Positions 1-8,811 are shown, numbered from the stretch's first letter. The stretch: 64,000 nt of DNA from Methylobacillus sp. (GCA_031277395.1 JAITML010000009.1:33833-97832), one strand, 5' to 3'. Program-made: numbers and translations. Notes: generated by a model from the letters alone, not told the origin.

Positions 1-744
1 GACGGCCGCCCGCACGTTGACGCGGGGCCATTGCTGCGTTGCGGCGAAAGTCTCGCGGTATTCTTCTTCAACGAAATCAACCGCGCCCGCCCGCAGGTAC
101 ACTCGCTGCTGTTGCGCGTGATGGCCGAGCGCACCTTGTCCGCGTTCAACAAGGAACATTATTTTCCGCACATGCTGGTATTCGCCGACCGCAATCAGGT
201 GGAAAAAGAGGAAACCTTCGACATCCCTTCCGCCGCGCGCGACCGCTTCATGATGGAGATTCCGATCGCGGTGCCGAATGACTCCGACATCATGGAATCG
301 CTGATCTTCGACACGCGCTTCCACAATGCCGACAAGCTGGTGGAGAACGTGCAGCCTGATGTGCTGCATTTCGACAAACTCAATGATATCGCGGTCGCGT
401 TGCAGGATCATGTGCAGGCCAGCCCGACCCTGCGCAAATACGCGCTCGATCTGTGGCTCGCCACGAGGAATCCGGGTCAGTACGGCGTGAAGGTGGACGG
501 CGTGGATCTGCAACGCCTCGTGCTCGCCGGCGCGAGTCCGCGCGGCGTTTCCATGATGATGCGCGCCGCGCGCGTCAACGCCTGGCTCAACAATCGCGAA
601 GCCGTGCTGCCGGAAGACATCCACGTGATATTCCATGAAACCGTCGCGCACCGTCTCGTGTTCAGCCCGGTCTATGAAATGCGCCGCACCGAAATCGCGC
701 GCGAACTGCTGTCGGGCATCATCAACGCGATTTCCGCGCCGTAG
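1..744 (+). CDS. mxaR: MoxR-family AAA+ ATPase, C-terminal part (MxaR-like)
   Basis: The reading frame is open at the first base of the window, so the N-terminus with the Walker A motif is missing; about 247 codons remain of a family usually 330-350 residues long. The Walker B region reads VFFFNEINRARPQVHSLLL, and the C-terminal lid keeps the conserved GASPRGVSMMMRAAR segment. MoxR ATPases work as chaperones that help assemble metalloenzyme complexes, with VWA-domain partners encoded alongside. The next five genes follow the order S, A, C, K, L of methanol dehydrogenase clusters, so this should be MxaR, which helps load calcium into that enzyme. The family call is firm; the MxaR name is inferred from context. 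Confidence 0.85.
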   Translation, partial: DGRPHVDAGPLLRCGESLAVFFFNEINRARPQVHSLLLRVMAERTLSAFNKEHYFPHMLVFADRNQVEKEETFDIPSAARDRFMMEIPIAVPNDSDIMESLIFDTRFHNADKLVENVQPDVLHFDKLNDIAVALQDHVQASPTLRKYALDLWLATRNPGQYGVKVDGVDLQRLVLAGASPRGVSMMMRAARVNAWLNNREAVLPEDIHVIFHETVAHRLVFSPVYEMRRTEIARELLSGIINAISAP

Positions 745-768
745 CAACGCAGCCAAGCAGGTTTTGCA

Positions 769-1632
769 ATGAGCGAAGGCCGTATCAAGGAATTCACCTA
801 CCAGATCAGTTGGCGCACGCGCGGTCGGCATCCGGGTCGTCACGCGAGCGCGCAGCGCGGTCTGGGCATGGAATTTCGCGGACACGCGCCGCTGATCTCC
901 TATCCCGATCCGCGCCGCATTGATCTGCGCCAGACCCTGCGCGATCCGTTCGATCAGGTCTGGGTACGCATCTTCAACCAGAAAAGTTCCATCCCGGTTT
1001 TTGTGGTGTGCGATCTCTCCGGTTCGATGGGATTTTCCGGCCACATGCGCAAGCTCGAAATCGCCGCCGAGATCACTGCATCCGCCGCCTGGTCGGCCTT
1101 TCGCGTCAACGATCCGTTCGGTTTCATCGGCTACGACAGCGAAGTTCGCGACGACTGGATGTTCACTTCATCGACCAAAGTGCACGGCGCATTCGATCTG
1201 GCCGAGCGGCTCGCCGCCTATCACCCCGGTCATGTGCCCGCGACCGCGCTGGGCGAAGTCGCGCAATTCCTGCCGCGCGAGCGTTCGCTGCTGTTGCTGG
1301 TTTCCGATTTTCACACTCCGCTCGCGCAACTGGGCGACCAGCTCGCCACGCTCATACGTCATCATGTGGTGCCGCTGGTGCTGTGGGACACCGCCGAATA
1401 TCGCAAGCTGCCGGAATTCGGCATCGCGAGCGTGACCGATTGCGAGACCGGCTCGCGCCGCACCCTGTTTCTGCGCAAGCATTACCGCGAGCGCATACTG
1501 CAAGCGTTTGAAGACAGGCGCGATGCGCTCGAAAAACTTTTCATGAGCGTGGATATGCCGCCCTTGTTTATCGAAGATGCTTTCGAACCCGACGATCTGA
1601 CCGAATATTTTTACCAGTTTGTGGCCGCCTGA
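769..1632 (+). CDS. mxaS: DUF58 / VWA-like protein, MxaS-like
   Basis: This 287-residue soluble protein lies 24 bases after the MoxR gene. It has the typical DUF58 lead-in (a GRHPGRH basic stretch, then DPRRIDLRQTLRDPFDQVWVR) and a VWA metal-site motif DLSGS at residues 82-86. DUF58 proteins almost always follow MoxR ATPases and are thought to act as their adaptors. In methylotrophs the equivalent is MxaS, part of the machinery that makes active calcium-containing methanol dehydrogenase. The start ATG follows the preceding stop at a normal distance. The stop is one base before the next gene's ATG, suggesting translational coupling. Confidence 0.85.
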   Translation: MSEGRIKEFTYQISWRTRGRHPGRHASAQRGLGMEFRGHAPLISYPDPRRIDLRQTLRDPFDQVWVRIFNQKSSIPVFVVCDLSGSMGFSGHMRKLEIAAEITASAAWSAFRVNDPFGFIGYDSEVRDDWMFTSSTKVHGAFDLAERLAAYHPGHVPATALGEVAQFLPRERSLLLLVSDFHTPLAQLGDQLATLIRHHVVPLVLWDTAEYRKLPEFGIASVTDCETGSRRTLFLRKHYRERILQAFEDRRDALEKLFMSVDMPPLFIEDAFEPDDLTEYFYQFVAA

Positions 1633-1633
1633 T

Positions 1634-2572
1634 ATGCAAAAAATCATTACCCTCGCCGTGTTATTCATGCTGACCTTGAGCGCCCAGATGGCACGCGCCG
1701 AAGACGGCGAAACCAGCGACCCGCGCGTGAGCGTGCGAACCATCGAGCCTGAGCGTGATGTGGGCTACACCGTGGGCGACATCCTCGAACGCACGATAAT
1801 TCTGGAAGCGAAAAAACCGTATCAACTGCTCGAAACCTCGCTGCCGATCACGGGCAACGAACAGAAACGCAAGAACAAAGGCAGCGGCATCGAGGTGCGC
1901 GAAGTGCGGCTCGAAAAATCGACGGGCGTGAATACGAACACCTACACGCTGCATCTGAGCTATCAGGTTTTCACCAACAACATCGTCGCCAAACCGGCCA
2001 TACTGCCTGCGGAGATCGTGAAATTCAGCGGCGAAGGCAAGAATTTTGAAATACGCATCCCGAGCTGGAGCTTCCGCATCTCGCCACTCGCGGTCTATGG
2101 TTCGGTCGTGGTCGAGCGCGACATGAGCGGCTTCCGTGGGCCGCTCACGCTGGATGCCAAGCGCGATTATCAACTGCTGTGGCTCGCGCTCGGCGTGCTC
2201 GGTATCTCTCTGCTCGGATTGCTCTACGTGCTTGGCACGTACTCCTGGCTGCCGCGCATGGGCGGCCCGTTCGCGCGCGCCTATCGTGATCTGCGCAAGC
2301 TCTCCGCAACGCCGGAAGATTTGTCGCAAGGCGTCGCGCGCGTGCACGAGGCCATCAACGCGACCGCCGGCAACAGCGTGTTCGACAGCGCCGGCTTGCT
2401 CAAACGCAAGCCAGGTTTCGCGCCAATGTCTGCCGAACTGGAACGGTTCTTCGGCCTGTCGCGCAACGTGTTTTTCGAACCGGCCGCGCCGCATGGCATC
2501 GCGGATGATCCTCTCGGCTGGCTGCGTCAATTCTGCCGCCGCTGTCGCGATTGCGAACGGGGATTGAAATAA
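1634..2572 (+). CDS. mxaA: MxaA-like protein, signal peptide plus one membrane span
   Basis: The ATG at 1634 gives a 312-residue protein that starts with a clear signal peptide (MQKIITLAVLFMLTLSAQMARA, cleavage near ARA-EDG). A TTG 15 bases upstream is in frame but would put five extra residues before the signal. A long periplasmic region with beta-rich character follows. A single membrane helix near residues 180-205 (LLWLALGVLGISLLGLLYVL) leads to a cytoplasmic tail. Size, topology and place between the DUF58 and VWA genes match MxaA, which is needed for calcium insertion into methanol dehydrogenase. No catalytic motif is visible; the name rests on order and topology. Confidence 0.7.
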   Translation: MQKIITLAVLFMLTLSAQMARAEDGETSDPRVSVRTIEPERDVGYTVGDILERTIILEAKKPYQLLETSLPITGNEQKRKNKGSGIEVREVRLEKSTGVNTNTYTLHLSYQVFTNNIVAKPAILPAEIVKFSGEGKNFEIRIPSWSFRISPLAVYGSVVVERDMSGFRGPLTLDAKRDYQLLWLALGVLGISLLGLLYVLGTYSWLPRMGGPFARAYRDLRKLSATPEDLSQGVARVHEAINATAGNSVFDSAGLLKRKPGFAPMSAELERFFGLSRNVFFEPAAPHGIADDPLGWLRQFCRRCRDCERGLK

Positions 2573-2576
2573 GATC

Positions 2577-3557
2577 ATGCTGTTCAATAGCTACTGGATA
2601 TTGTTTCTGCTGCCGCTCGCGGTACTGCCGCTGCTGCTCGAACGCACGCACAGCCGGACGTATTCGTGGATCGGCATGCTGCCGCGCGATGCCTTGTCCG
2701 ATCTCGTGGGTCTGCTGCTCAAGATACTCGCCGCGCTCGCGCTGTTGTTCATCATCCTCGGCATCGCAGGCCCGCACACCGCCGCGCAACATGTGGAGCG
2801 CGTGGGTGAAGGCGCGCAGATCGTGCTCACCATGGATCGCAGCGCTAGCATGGATGACCCTTTCTCGGGCTCGATGATCAGCAGCCGCGCGGGCGAATCC
2901 AAATCGGCTGCGGCGCGACGTCTCATCACCGATTTCGTGAACCAGCGCAACAACGACATGTTCGGCATGGTGACCTTCAGCAATTCCGCGATGTACGTGA
3001 TGCCGCTCACACAGAGCCGCGAGGCGATCCTTGCCGCAATTGATGCCGCAGGCGGCCCCGGATTGTTCCAGACCAATATCGGCAGCGGCCTCACCACCGC
3101 GCTCGGCATGTTCAGCAAAACGCCCGACTCCGGCTCGCGCGCCATCGTGCTGCTGTCGGATGGCGCGGGGCGCGTGGGCGCGGATACGCAACAAAAGATA
3201 CGCGACTGGCTGGATCGCCAGCACGTCATGCTGTACTGGATCGTGCTGCGCCAGCCGGGCGCGATCAGCATTTTCGATACCGAATATAAGCCGCCCGAAG
3301 ATCAGCCTTTGCCGCCGTCCATCGAGTTGCACCAGTATTTTCAAACCCTGCGTTCGGGCTATCAGCCTTACGAGGCGGATGATCCGCAATCGCTCGCGCT
3401 CGCGATCGAGGACATCAACCGCAAGGAAAAGAAACCGATTCGTTATCTGGAACAAATCCCGGGGCGTGATTTCACCACGCACTGCTTTGCACTCGCAGCG
3501 CTGTTCATCGCCGCGCTGCTGAGCATCAAATTGCTGGAGGTAAAAACATGGCGCTGA
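2577..3557 (+). CDS. mxaC: VWA-domain membrane protein, MxaC-like
   Basis: This 326-residue protein has two N-terminal hydrophobic segments (residues about 5-22 and 42-64) and a VWA domain with an intact metal-site motif DRSAS (D87, S89, S91). A final hydrophobic segment lies near the C-terminus (FALAALFIAALLSI). This arrangement is shared by BatA and MxaC. It begins 4 bases after mxaA, and its last 10 bases overlap mxaK, whose ribosome binding site (GGAGG) lies inside this gene. In methylotrophs MxaC belongs to the membrane complex that matures methanol dehydrogenase. A Bat-type stress operon is the alternative, but gene order favours mxa. Confidence 0.78.
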   Translation: MLFNSYWILFLLPLAVLPLLLERTHSRTYSWIGMLPRDALSDLVGLLLKILAALALLFIILGIAGPHTAAQHVERVGEGAQIVLTMDRSASMDDPFSGSMISSRAGESKSAAARRLITDFVNQRNNDMFGMVTFSNSAMYVMPLTQSREAILAAIDAAGGPGLFQTNIGSGLTTALGMFSKTPDSGSRAIVLLSDGAGRVGADTQQKIRDWLDRQHVMLYWIVLRQPGAISIFDTEYKPPEDQPLPPSIELHQYFQTLRSGYQPYEADDPQSLALAIEDINRKEKKPIRYLEQIPGRDFTTHCFALAALFIAALLSIKLLEVKTWR

Positions 3558-4084
3558 GCGCGAAAAAACTGACGGCGGCAGCATTGGTCGTCGCGATTGC
3601 CGCGGGCGCGGCTGCCGCTTACGAGGCCAACCGCATCCGGCAGATCGAGAATTTCAACCGTGCGGTTCTCGCGGGCAAAACGCCGGTCACGGACGCGCAA
3701 TCCTACGAGGCCAAATTCTCCGCCGCCTACTGGTTGGGCAAGAGCGGTCGCTATCAGGATTCGACCCTGCTGTTTTTGCAACTCGCGGAAAAAGGCAACG
3801 CCAGCCAGAACTCGGCGGTGCAGTACAACCTAGGCAACATCTTCTTTCTGCGCGGGCTCGCGATCAACGGCACCAACCTTACGGTGCGCGAAGAGGCGGT
3901 CTATCTGCTCACGCAAGCCAAGACCGCCTACATGCAATCGCTGCGACTGGACAGCCGGCACTGGGACGCGCGTCACAATCTCGACCGCATCATCACCATG
4001 CTGCCCGCCGAGGTCACGCCGGGCGTGGGCGAATCCGATTCGCCGGGGCTCATCATGGGCAATATTCCGGTAGGCTTGCCTTGA
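3548..4084 (+). CDS. mxaK: TPR-type membrane-anchored protein, MxaK-like
   Basis: This 178-residue protein has an N-terminal hydrophobic anchor (LTAAALVVAIAAGAAAAYEA) followed by helical repeats that look like tetratricopeptide units (VQYNLGNIFFLRGLA and LTQAKTAYMQSLRLD). Its ATG sits inside the end of the preceding VWA gene and follows a strong GGAGG. A small anchored protein between two VWA genes is the hallmark of mxaC-mxaK-mxaL, and MxaK is required genetically for calcium incorporation into methanol dehydrogenase. Similarity of MxaK proteins is low in general, so the name depends mostly on position. Confidence 0.72.
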   Translation: MALSAKKLTAAALVVAIAAGAAAAYEANRIRQIENFNRAVLAGKTPVTDAQSYEAKFSAAYWLGKSGRYQDSTLLFLQLAEKGNASQNSAVQYNLGNIFFLRGLAINGTNLTVREEAVYLLTQAKTAYMQSLRLDSRHWDARHNLDRIITMLPAEVTPGVGESDSPGLIMGNIPVGLP

Positions 4085-4091
4085 GATTTGC

Positions 4092-5093
4092 ATGAAACAC
4101 CGGTTAAGCGCACTGCTGGATTATCTCAAACATCACCGCGACTTCGCGCTGCTGGGCGGCGCGGGGCTGCTGTTGCTGCTGGCATTGTTTCGTCCGACCG
4201 TGCAGGTGCAACGCGACATCTATACTTATCTGCTGGTCGTTGACATCACGCAAAGCATGAACACGGTGGACATGACGCTGGACGGCAAACCCGTGAGCCG
4301 CAACATTTATACACGCCGCTTGCTGCACAACCTGATTTCCGGAATGCCGTGCGGCACGCGCGTGAGCGTCGCCCTGTTTGCGGGAACTAATGCCGCGCTG
4401 CAATATTCTCCCATCGAAGTCTGCGCCAATTTCAACGCGATTCAGGACAACATCGAACACATGGAATGGCGTATGGCCTGGTCCGGCAACAGCCGTTTGC
4501 GCCAGGCCGCGCAATCCATCGCGCACCTCACACGTACTCTGGGCGAGCCGTCGCAGGTGGTGTTTTTCACCGACGGCGAAGAAGCGCCGAGATTGCATGC
4601 ATTCAACACGCTCGATCTGTCCGGCTTTCAGGAGGGCAAGGGCTGGCTCATCGTGGGCATAGGCAGCGAAAAAGGCGCGCCCATTCCCAAATACGATGAA
4701 AACAACAAATTGCTCGGCTACTGGTCTGCGGAAAGTTTTCAGGTGCAACCCGGCGTCGCGGAAATTTCCCAGCAGAACTTCGGCGCGCGCGACAGTGGCG
4801 TCGCCCTGCTCGACAGCTCGCGCCAGTATTCCAAACTGGATGAAGAATATCTGCTGAAATACGCTGAGGAAATCGGCAGCAGTTATGTGCGCGGCGACGG
4901 CATCGCCCGCGTGCAAAGCGCGATCACGAGCCTCAAACCCGCGCGACGCGACATGGCACCCATGGAAATCCACCGCATACTGGCCGCCATCGCGGGACTA
5001 CTGCTCATCGCCGCCTACTTCAGCCACCATCCGTGGCGTCTCCTGCGTCGGCTGCTGCACCGCTACGGTATCCTGCGCGCGCATCCGGGCTGA
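4092..5093 (+). CDS. mxaL: VWA-domain membrane protein, MxaL-like
   Basis: This 333-residue protein has an N-terminal membrane helix (ALLGGAGLLLLLALF) and a VWA domain whose metal site reads DITQS (D51, T53, S55), with threonine where serine is commoner. A second hydrophobic stretch near the C-terminus (IHRILAAIAGLLLIAAYF) precedes a basic tail, so the VWA domain probably faces the periplasm. It follows mxaK by 7 bases. It fits MxaL, the last of the R-S-A-C-K-L group. The accessory genes mxaD, mxaE and mxaH seen in some methylotrophs do not follow here. Confidence 0.78.
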   Translation: MKHRLSALLDYLKHHRDFALLGGAGLLLLLALFRPTVQVQRDIYTYLLVVDITQSMNTVDMTLDGKPVSRNIYTRRLLHNLISGMPCGTRVSVALFAGTNAALQYSPIEVCANFNAIQDNIEHMEWRMAWSGNSRLRQAAQSIAHLTRTLGEPSQVVFFTDGEEAPRLHAFNTLDLSGFQEGKGWLIVGIGSEKGAPIPKYDENNKLLGYWSAESFQVQPGVAEISQQNFGARDSGVALLDSSRQYSKLDEEYLLKYAEEIGSSYVRGDGIARVQSAITSLKPARRDMAPMEIHRILAAIAGLLLIAAYFSHHPWRLLRRLLHRYGILRAHPG

Positions 5094-5205
5094 CTTCGGT
5101 TTCAGGTTTCGGGATACAGGTTTCAGGCTTCAGCAAGACGGCATTTCACTTTGCTCCACCCCGCGCTGATACAATCACTGAATACAAACACACGGGGAAT
5201 CATCC

Positions 5206-6393
5206 ATGAAATTCGTGATCGTGCGGGCACTCATGCTGTGCGCTTTTCAGGCGTGGTCGCTTGCCGCAATTGCCGGAACCGAGGTTTATACCGGCACGCT
5301 GGGCAATCAGCCGATTGTGATGGAGCTTAAGTCAGATGGCAGCAGCGATATTGAAGGTCGCTATTTCTATGTGAAATACCACGCCGATCTCCAGCTCGCC
5401 GGCCAAGCCTCGGGGACTGACAGCCTATCCTTGCAGGAGGGCTACAGCGATTACGATAAATCCGTGCTACCGAAAATCGAACTGAAAAAAGATGCCCAAG
5501 GTCAGTGGTCGGGCACATGGACAAAATCCAAAGAAAAATCTGTCGCACTGCATCTGCAACCCGCCCAAGTCCCCGCACCCGCGGCGAATGCCGACCCCTG
5601 GTTCAAGAAACTTTACACCAGCAATCTGTACGAATATCTGCGGCTAAGCGGCCTCACCTTGAAGAAAGGAGAGCGGCAGACTTTCATGGGCCATACCCTG
5701 CAATGGTGGAGCGAGCCGGGCTCAAAGATCAGCATGTTTGAAATTCTGGACGGCTACCCCGATGCGCAGCGGCAGAAAATCAACGAAGTGTTGCGCGCCC
5801 GATTGTGGCAGGAAGTCAGCAACTTTCACGGATGCGTCAGCGGAAACAGATCATCAGGCAGCAATTACGACCAGACTGTCACGCCCAATCTCTTGTCAGC
5901 CAATCTCATCAGCATCAGCGTGTTCACGGATTACTACTGCGGCGGCGCATACCCTGATTGGGGTGATGACCCGATCAATATGGATGCGCGCACCGCGCAA
6001 CCGCTCACGCTGGAAGACATACTCTGGGTGGGAGAAGGAAAGCCCGTGCGCTACGCAAGCGCCCTGCCCTATGGATACGACGAAGGCGCTGACAAGAAAG
6101 ATTCTGACAGCTACGCGAGCTATCGTAGAACTCGTTTCGCGCCCTGGCTGATTCAGCAACTGCAAACCTTGCGTCCGGCCAGCGTCGATGAAAACGGATG
6201 CGATAGCGATTATCCCGATGATCCCGAAACGGCTTTCTGGTGGCAGTTTCCGACCTGGTATCTCACTTCGGAAGGCATCGTGTTCACGCCGTCTTATCCT
6301 CACGTCGCGGCGGTTTGCAGAATCGAAACGCCCGCCCTGCCCTGGAAAATTGTGCGCGAGCACCCCGGCGTGCTGAAGATGACCTTGCCTTGA
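5206..6393 (+). CDS. Secreted protein of unknown function, possible DUF3298-like C-terminus
   Basis: I do not recognise this 395-residue protein. It has a signal peptide (residues 1-24, ending LAAIAG). The N-terminal half is polar and beta-rich with short charged repeats (GSSDIEGRYFYVKY, QGQWSGTWTKSKEKS). The C-terminal half resembles the extracellular domain of RsiV-type DUF3298 proteins (FTDYYCGGAYPDWGD followed by RTAQPLTLEDILW). Four cysteines suggest disulphides. It lies 112 bases after mxaL on the same strand, which may be coincidence or may make it a periplasmic partner of that cluster. It ends before a converging gene. Confidence 0.6.
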   Translation: MKFVIVRALMLCAFQAWSLAAIAGTEVYTGTLGNQPIVMELKSDGSSDIEGRYFYVKYHADLQLAGQASGTDSLSLQEGYSDYDKSVLPKIELKKDAQGQWSGTWTKSKEKSVALHLQPAQVPAPAANADPWFKKLYTSNLYEYLRLSGLTLKKGERQTFMGHTLQWWSEPGSKISMFEILDGYPDAQRQKINEVLRARLWQEVSNFHGCVSGNRSSGSNYDQTVTPNLLSANLISISVFTDYYCGGAYPDWGDDPINMDARTAQPLTLEDILWVGEGKPVRYASALPYGYDEGADKKDSDSYASYRRTRFAPWLIQQLQTLRPASVDENGCDSDYPDDPETAFWWQFPTWYLTSEGIVFTPSYPHVAAVCRIETPALPWKIVREHPGVLKMTLP

Positions 6394-6431
6394 GATTGTG
6401 CGGGCGGGGGGGCAGGTATCAGAAATCAGGA

Positions 6432-6556
6432 ATCAGTAACCCCATCCCCACCTCAATCCTCCCCTTGAAGGGGAGGACTTCAAAACTTCGCACAGTTCTC
6501 CTTCCCCTTCAAGGGGGAGAGTGTAGCGAGGGGGCTGCGGGGATGGGGTTACTGAT
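6432..6556. repeat. Composite inverted repeat between converging genes
   Basis: An outer inverted pair of about 18 bases (6432-6449 and 6539-6556, reading ATCAGTAACCCCATCCCC and its complement) encloses two smaller palindromes. These are CCTCCCCTTGAAGGGGAGG at 6458-6476 and a similar one at 6498-6519. It lies between a rightward and a leftward gene and could stop transcription both ways. The shape is that of short dispersed palindromic elements. The last few codons of the leftward ygfX-like gene run into its right arm. Confidence 0.7.
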
Positions 6557-7022
6557 CCCCGTCACCTGATTCCTGATCCCTGTTCTGGTTCCCCCACTTC
6601 AACCATACCCGCAGCCGACGCAAGGCTTCCGCGTCGGCGCTGTCCGGGAGTAGCACCGCATAGCGTGATAACCGCTGCCCTTCCGGTGCGAGCACCAGCA
6701 CGGTCAAGGGCGGGGTGACAAAGCTGTCTCCGCGCACGGTCGCCACGCGCCAGCCTTGTTCGCGCGTGAGCATGCTCAATTCGCCGCTGGCTGATACTTC
6801 CAGCGCGAGTATGGACGAGCGCAGCGCAAGCCGGGCATCGCGCATGATATGGAATGCCGATGCTGCCAGCATGAACAAAACAATGCCCGATTTCACCCAG
6901 AGTGAAATCGGCAGTATGCCTATCGCGGCGCATGCGGCGCAGACCGCGCCGCCCAGCAGCCAGGTGAGGCGGCGCGACGGACGCAGGTCAAGACGAACCG
7001 GCTTGGCGTTATAATGACTCAT
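6549..7022 (-). CDS. YgfX/CptA-family inner-membrane protein
   Basis: This 157-residue protein has two adjacent membrane helices (residues about 21-38 and 43-58) and a soluble C-terminal domain, the layout of YgfX (CptA). It is transcribed divergently from ygfZ with only 23 bases between the two starts, the arrangement seen in enterobacteria, where ygfX also neighbours sdhE. E. coli YgfX has been described as an inhibitor of cell-division polymers and as part of a type IV toxin-antitoxin pair. No SdhE-like partner gene is present here, so a toxin role is not supported by this window. The C-terminal tail (NQNRDQESGDGDQ) is encoded partly by the neighbouring repeat. Confidence 0.7.
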   Translation of the reverse strand: MSHYNAKPVRLDLRPSRRLTWLLGGAVCAACAAIGILPISLWVKSGIVLFMLAASAFHIMRDARLALRSSILALEVSASGELSMLTREQGWRVATVRGDSFVTPPLTVLVLAPEGQRLSRYAVLLPDSADAEALRRLRVWLKWGNQNRDQESGDGDQ

Positions 7023-7045
7023 CGGTTTTTATCTGGATTTTTTTT

Positions 7046-8077
7046 ATGCATTCCGCTTGGCAAGAATTTCTCGTTTCCCGTGGCGCCCGCATCGAGCAGG
7101 GTCACGTTGTTCATTTCGGCCAGCCCGGGCAGAAGATGCAGTCTGCAGGCAAGTATGACATTATCGCCGATCTTTCGCACCGTGGTTTGTTAAGAGTGAG
7201 CGGCGAGGACGCGCAAACATTTTTGCAGGGCCAACTCACCAATGACATGAAACTGCTCACGGGCGGCAACGCGCTCTACGCGGGTTACTGCAACCCCAAG
7301 GGGCGGATGCTCGCGCTGTTTCTTGTCTTCACGCATAGTGAACATTTTTATCTGCAACTCAACGGCGCGCTCAAGGACGCGCTGATGAAGCGCCTCAAAA
7401 TGTATGTGCTGCGCTCCAAAGTCGTCATTGAAGACAAGAGCGACGAAGTCGTGCATTTTGGCATCGCCGGCGCGGAAGCCGCCAGCGCGCTCAAGGCGCA
7501 TTTCGGCAGCGTACCCGAGGAGCCCATGCAAATGCTCAAGCACGAAGCCGCGACGCTGCTGCGTCTGCCCGGTCAAATGCCGCGTTACGAAATTTTTGTC
7601 CGCCCCGAATACGCCGCCGCGTTATGGGAAACGCTTGAAAAAACCTGCGCGCCCGCGGGTTATCTCAACTGGGAATGGCGCGAAATCCACGCGGGCATTC
7701 CCGACATCACGCCCGCGACGCAGGAAGCCTTTGTGCCGCAGATGCTCAATCTCGACGCTCTCGGCGGCATCAGTTTCAAGAAAGGCTGCTACACCGGCCA
7801 GGAAATCGTCGCGCGCACTCACTACCTCGGCAAAGTCAAACGCCGCACCCATCTCGGCCATGTCGATAGCGCGGATGCGCCACAAGCGGGCGAGCCGGTA
7901 TTCGGCAGCGACGGCGCGGAACCGGCAGGCATGATAGTGCGCGTTGCGCCAGCGCCCGATGGCGGCTTCGATTTGCTCTACGAGGTCCGGCTGGAAAGTC
8001 TGGAAGCGGGCGCGTTAAAACTTGGAAGCGCAGACGGCGCGGAAATTCAGCCACTGACGCTGCCTTACGCGCTGTGA
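7046..8077 (+). CDS. ygfZ: Folate-binding iron-sulfur maintenance protein YgfZ
   Basis: This 343-residue protein is related to the glycine-cleavage T protein. It carries the diagnostic motif KGCYTGQE with the family's invariant cysteine at residue 248. YgfZ binds tetrahydrofolate and helps build or repair certain iron-sulfur clusters, for instance those of MiaB and some dehydrogenases. The N-terminal half shows the usual LLRVSGEDAQTFLQGQLTND stretch. The gene diverges from the ygfX-like gene, and both promoters must sit in the 23 bases between them or inside the neighbouring gene. Confidence 0.92.
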   Translation: MHSAWQEFLVSRGARIEQGHVVHFGQPGQKMQSAGKYDIIADLSHRGLLRVSGEDAQTFLQGQLTNDMKLLTGGNALYAGYCNPKGRMLALFLVFTHSEHFYLQLNGALKDALMKRLKMYVLRSKVVIEDKSDEVVHFGIAGAEAASALKAHFGSVPEEPMQMLKHEAATLLRLPGQMPRYEIFVRPEYAAALWETLEKTCAPAGYLNWEWREIHAGIPDITPATQEAFVPQMLNLDALGGISFKKGCYTGQEIVARTHYLGKVKRRTHLGHVDSADAPQAGEPVFGSDGAEPAGMIVRVAPAPDGGFDLLYEVRLESLEAGALKLGSADGAEIQPLTLPYAL

Positions 8078-8088
8078 TGCGCGGTTGC

Positions 8089-8664
8089 TCAACGCCAAAT
8101 CAGCTCAGAAATATCGTACCAGACGGCAAAGCCAATCAACCAGGAAACCATCATCGCAACCGCCACCCAGTCTGGCACGAGCTTTATTCCCGACACGGCG
8201 GGATCAGGTTTTTCAGGCACGGCCTCCCACCTGATATTGAAGCGGTTCGGGTTGGTCAATTCGACGGTGACGGGCAGGACATCGCCCTTGTCAGGGTACT
8301 TGTTTTCCAGCAACGCTTTGGTCACTTTCACTTCGCACTCCGGGATTCCAGGCGCGGAAATGATGCCAACGACTGTCACAATCCAGTATTTGCATCTCCC
8401 GTCCGGCGGCGAATCATATTCCGGCCCCAGAAATGTCAGCGTTCCATCCACCGGATGCTTGATACGCAAGGGGGGCTTGTCTCGAAAGAAAAAATAAAAG
8501 CAGAGGGCTAATGCCGCACACGCAATGAGCAGACCTTTCCAGCCAAAGGCGGCAACTATTTCTCCCGCCAACTCCAGAACAATGGCCAAAACCCAGAATA
8601 TGGCAAACGAGAGTATGCCGGTCAGGATGATGATGCCTGTTGCTTTTAGCGTTTTGTGTAACAT
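8089..8664 (-). CDS. Hypothetical inner-membrane protein with three predicted spans
   Basis: I do not recognise this 191-residue protein. Two hydrophobic segments near the N-terminus (IIILTGILSFAIFWVLAIVL and LLIACAALALCFYFFF) are followed by a soluble domain with two cysteines (GRCKYW, IPECEV), then a third span near the end (VAVAMMVSWLIGFAVWY). The ATG at 8664 is chosen over an in-frame TTG 24 bases upstream because the A/G-rich run just before it is the only purine stretch nearby; the spacing is short and the start is uncertain. It faces ygfZ tail to tail with 11 bases between the stops. Confidence 0.55.
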   Translation of the reverse strand: MLHKTLKATGIIILTGILSFAIFWVLAIVLELAGEIVAAFGWKGLLIACAALALCFYFFFRDKPPLRIKHPVDGTLTFLGPEYDSPPDGRCKYWIVTVVGIISAPGIPECEVKVTKALLENKYPDKGDVLPVTVELTNPNRFNIRWEAVPEKPDPAVSGIKLVPDWVAVAMMVSWLIGFAVWYDISELIWR

Positions 8665-8811
8665 TTCCCTTGCAAGCCCAATACCCAATCAGCGGGGCTT
8701 TCCTAATAAAAGTGGACTGCTGAATATTAAGTGCATTGCCGTTCAAACACCACCGGGAAACGATGGCCGGCGCAGGACAGGCATGGAAAAACCTGTCCCT
8801 GCCAAACTGCT

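Noticed and set aside
1..5093. Reading the first six genes as a Bat-type (BatABCD) stress operon
   Set aside because: BatB and BatD equivalents are absent and a small anchored protein sits between two VWA genes, which fits mxaC-K-L better; not fully excluded.
6549..7022. A type IV toxin-antitoxin system at the YgfX-like gene
   Set aside because: No antitoxin (SdhE/CptB) gene is next to it in this window.
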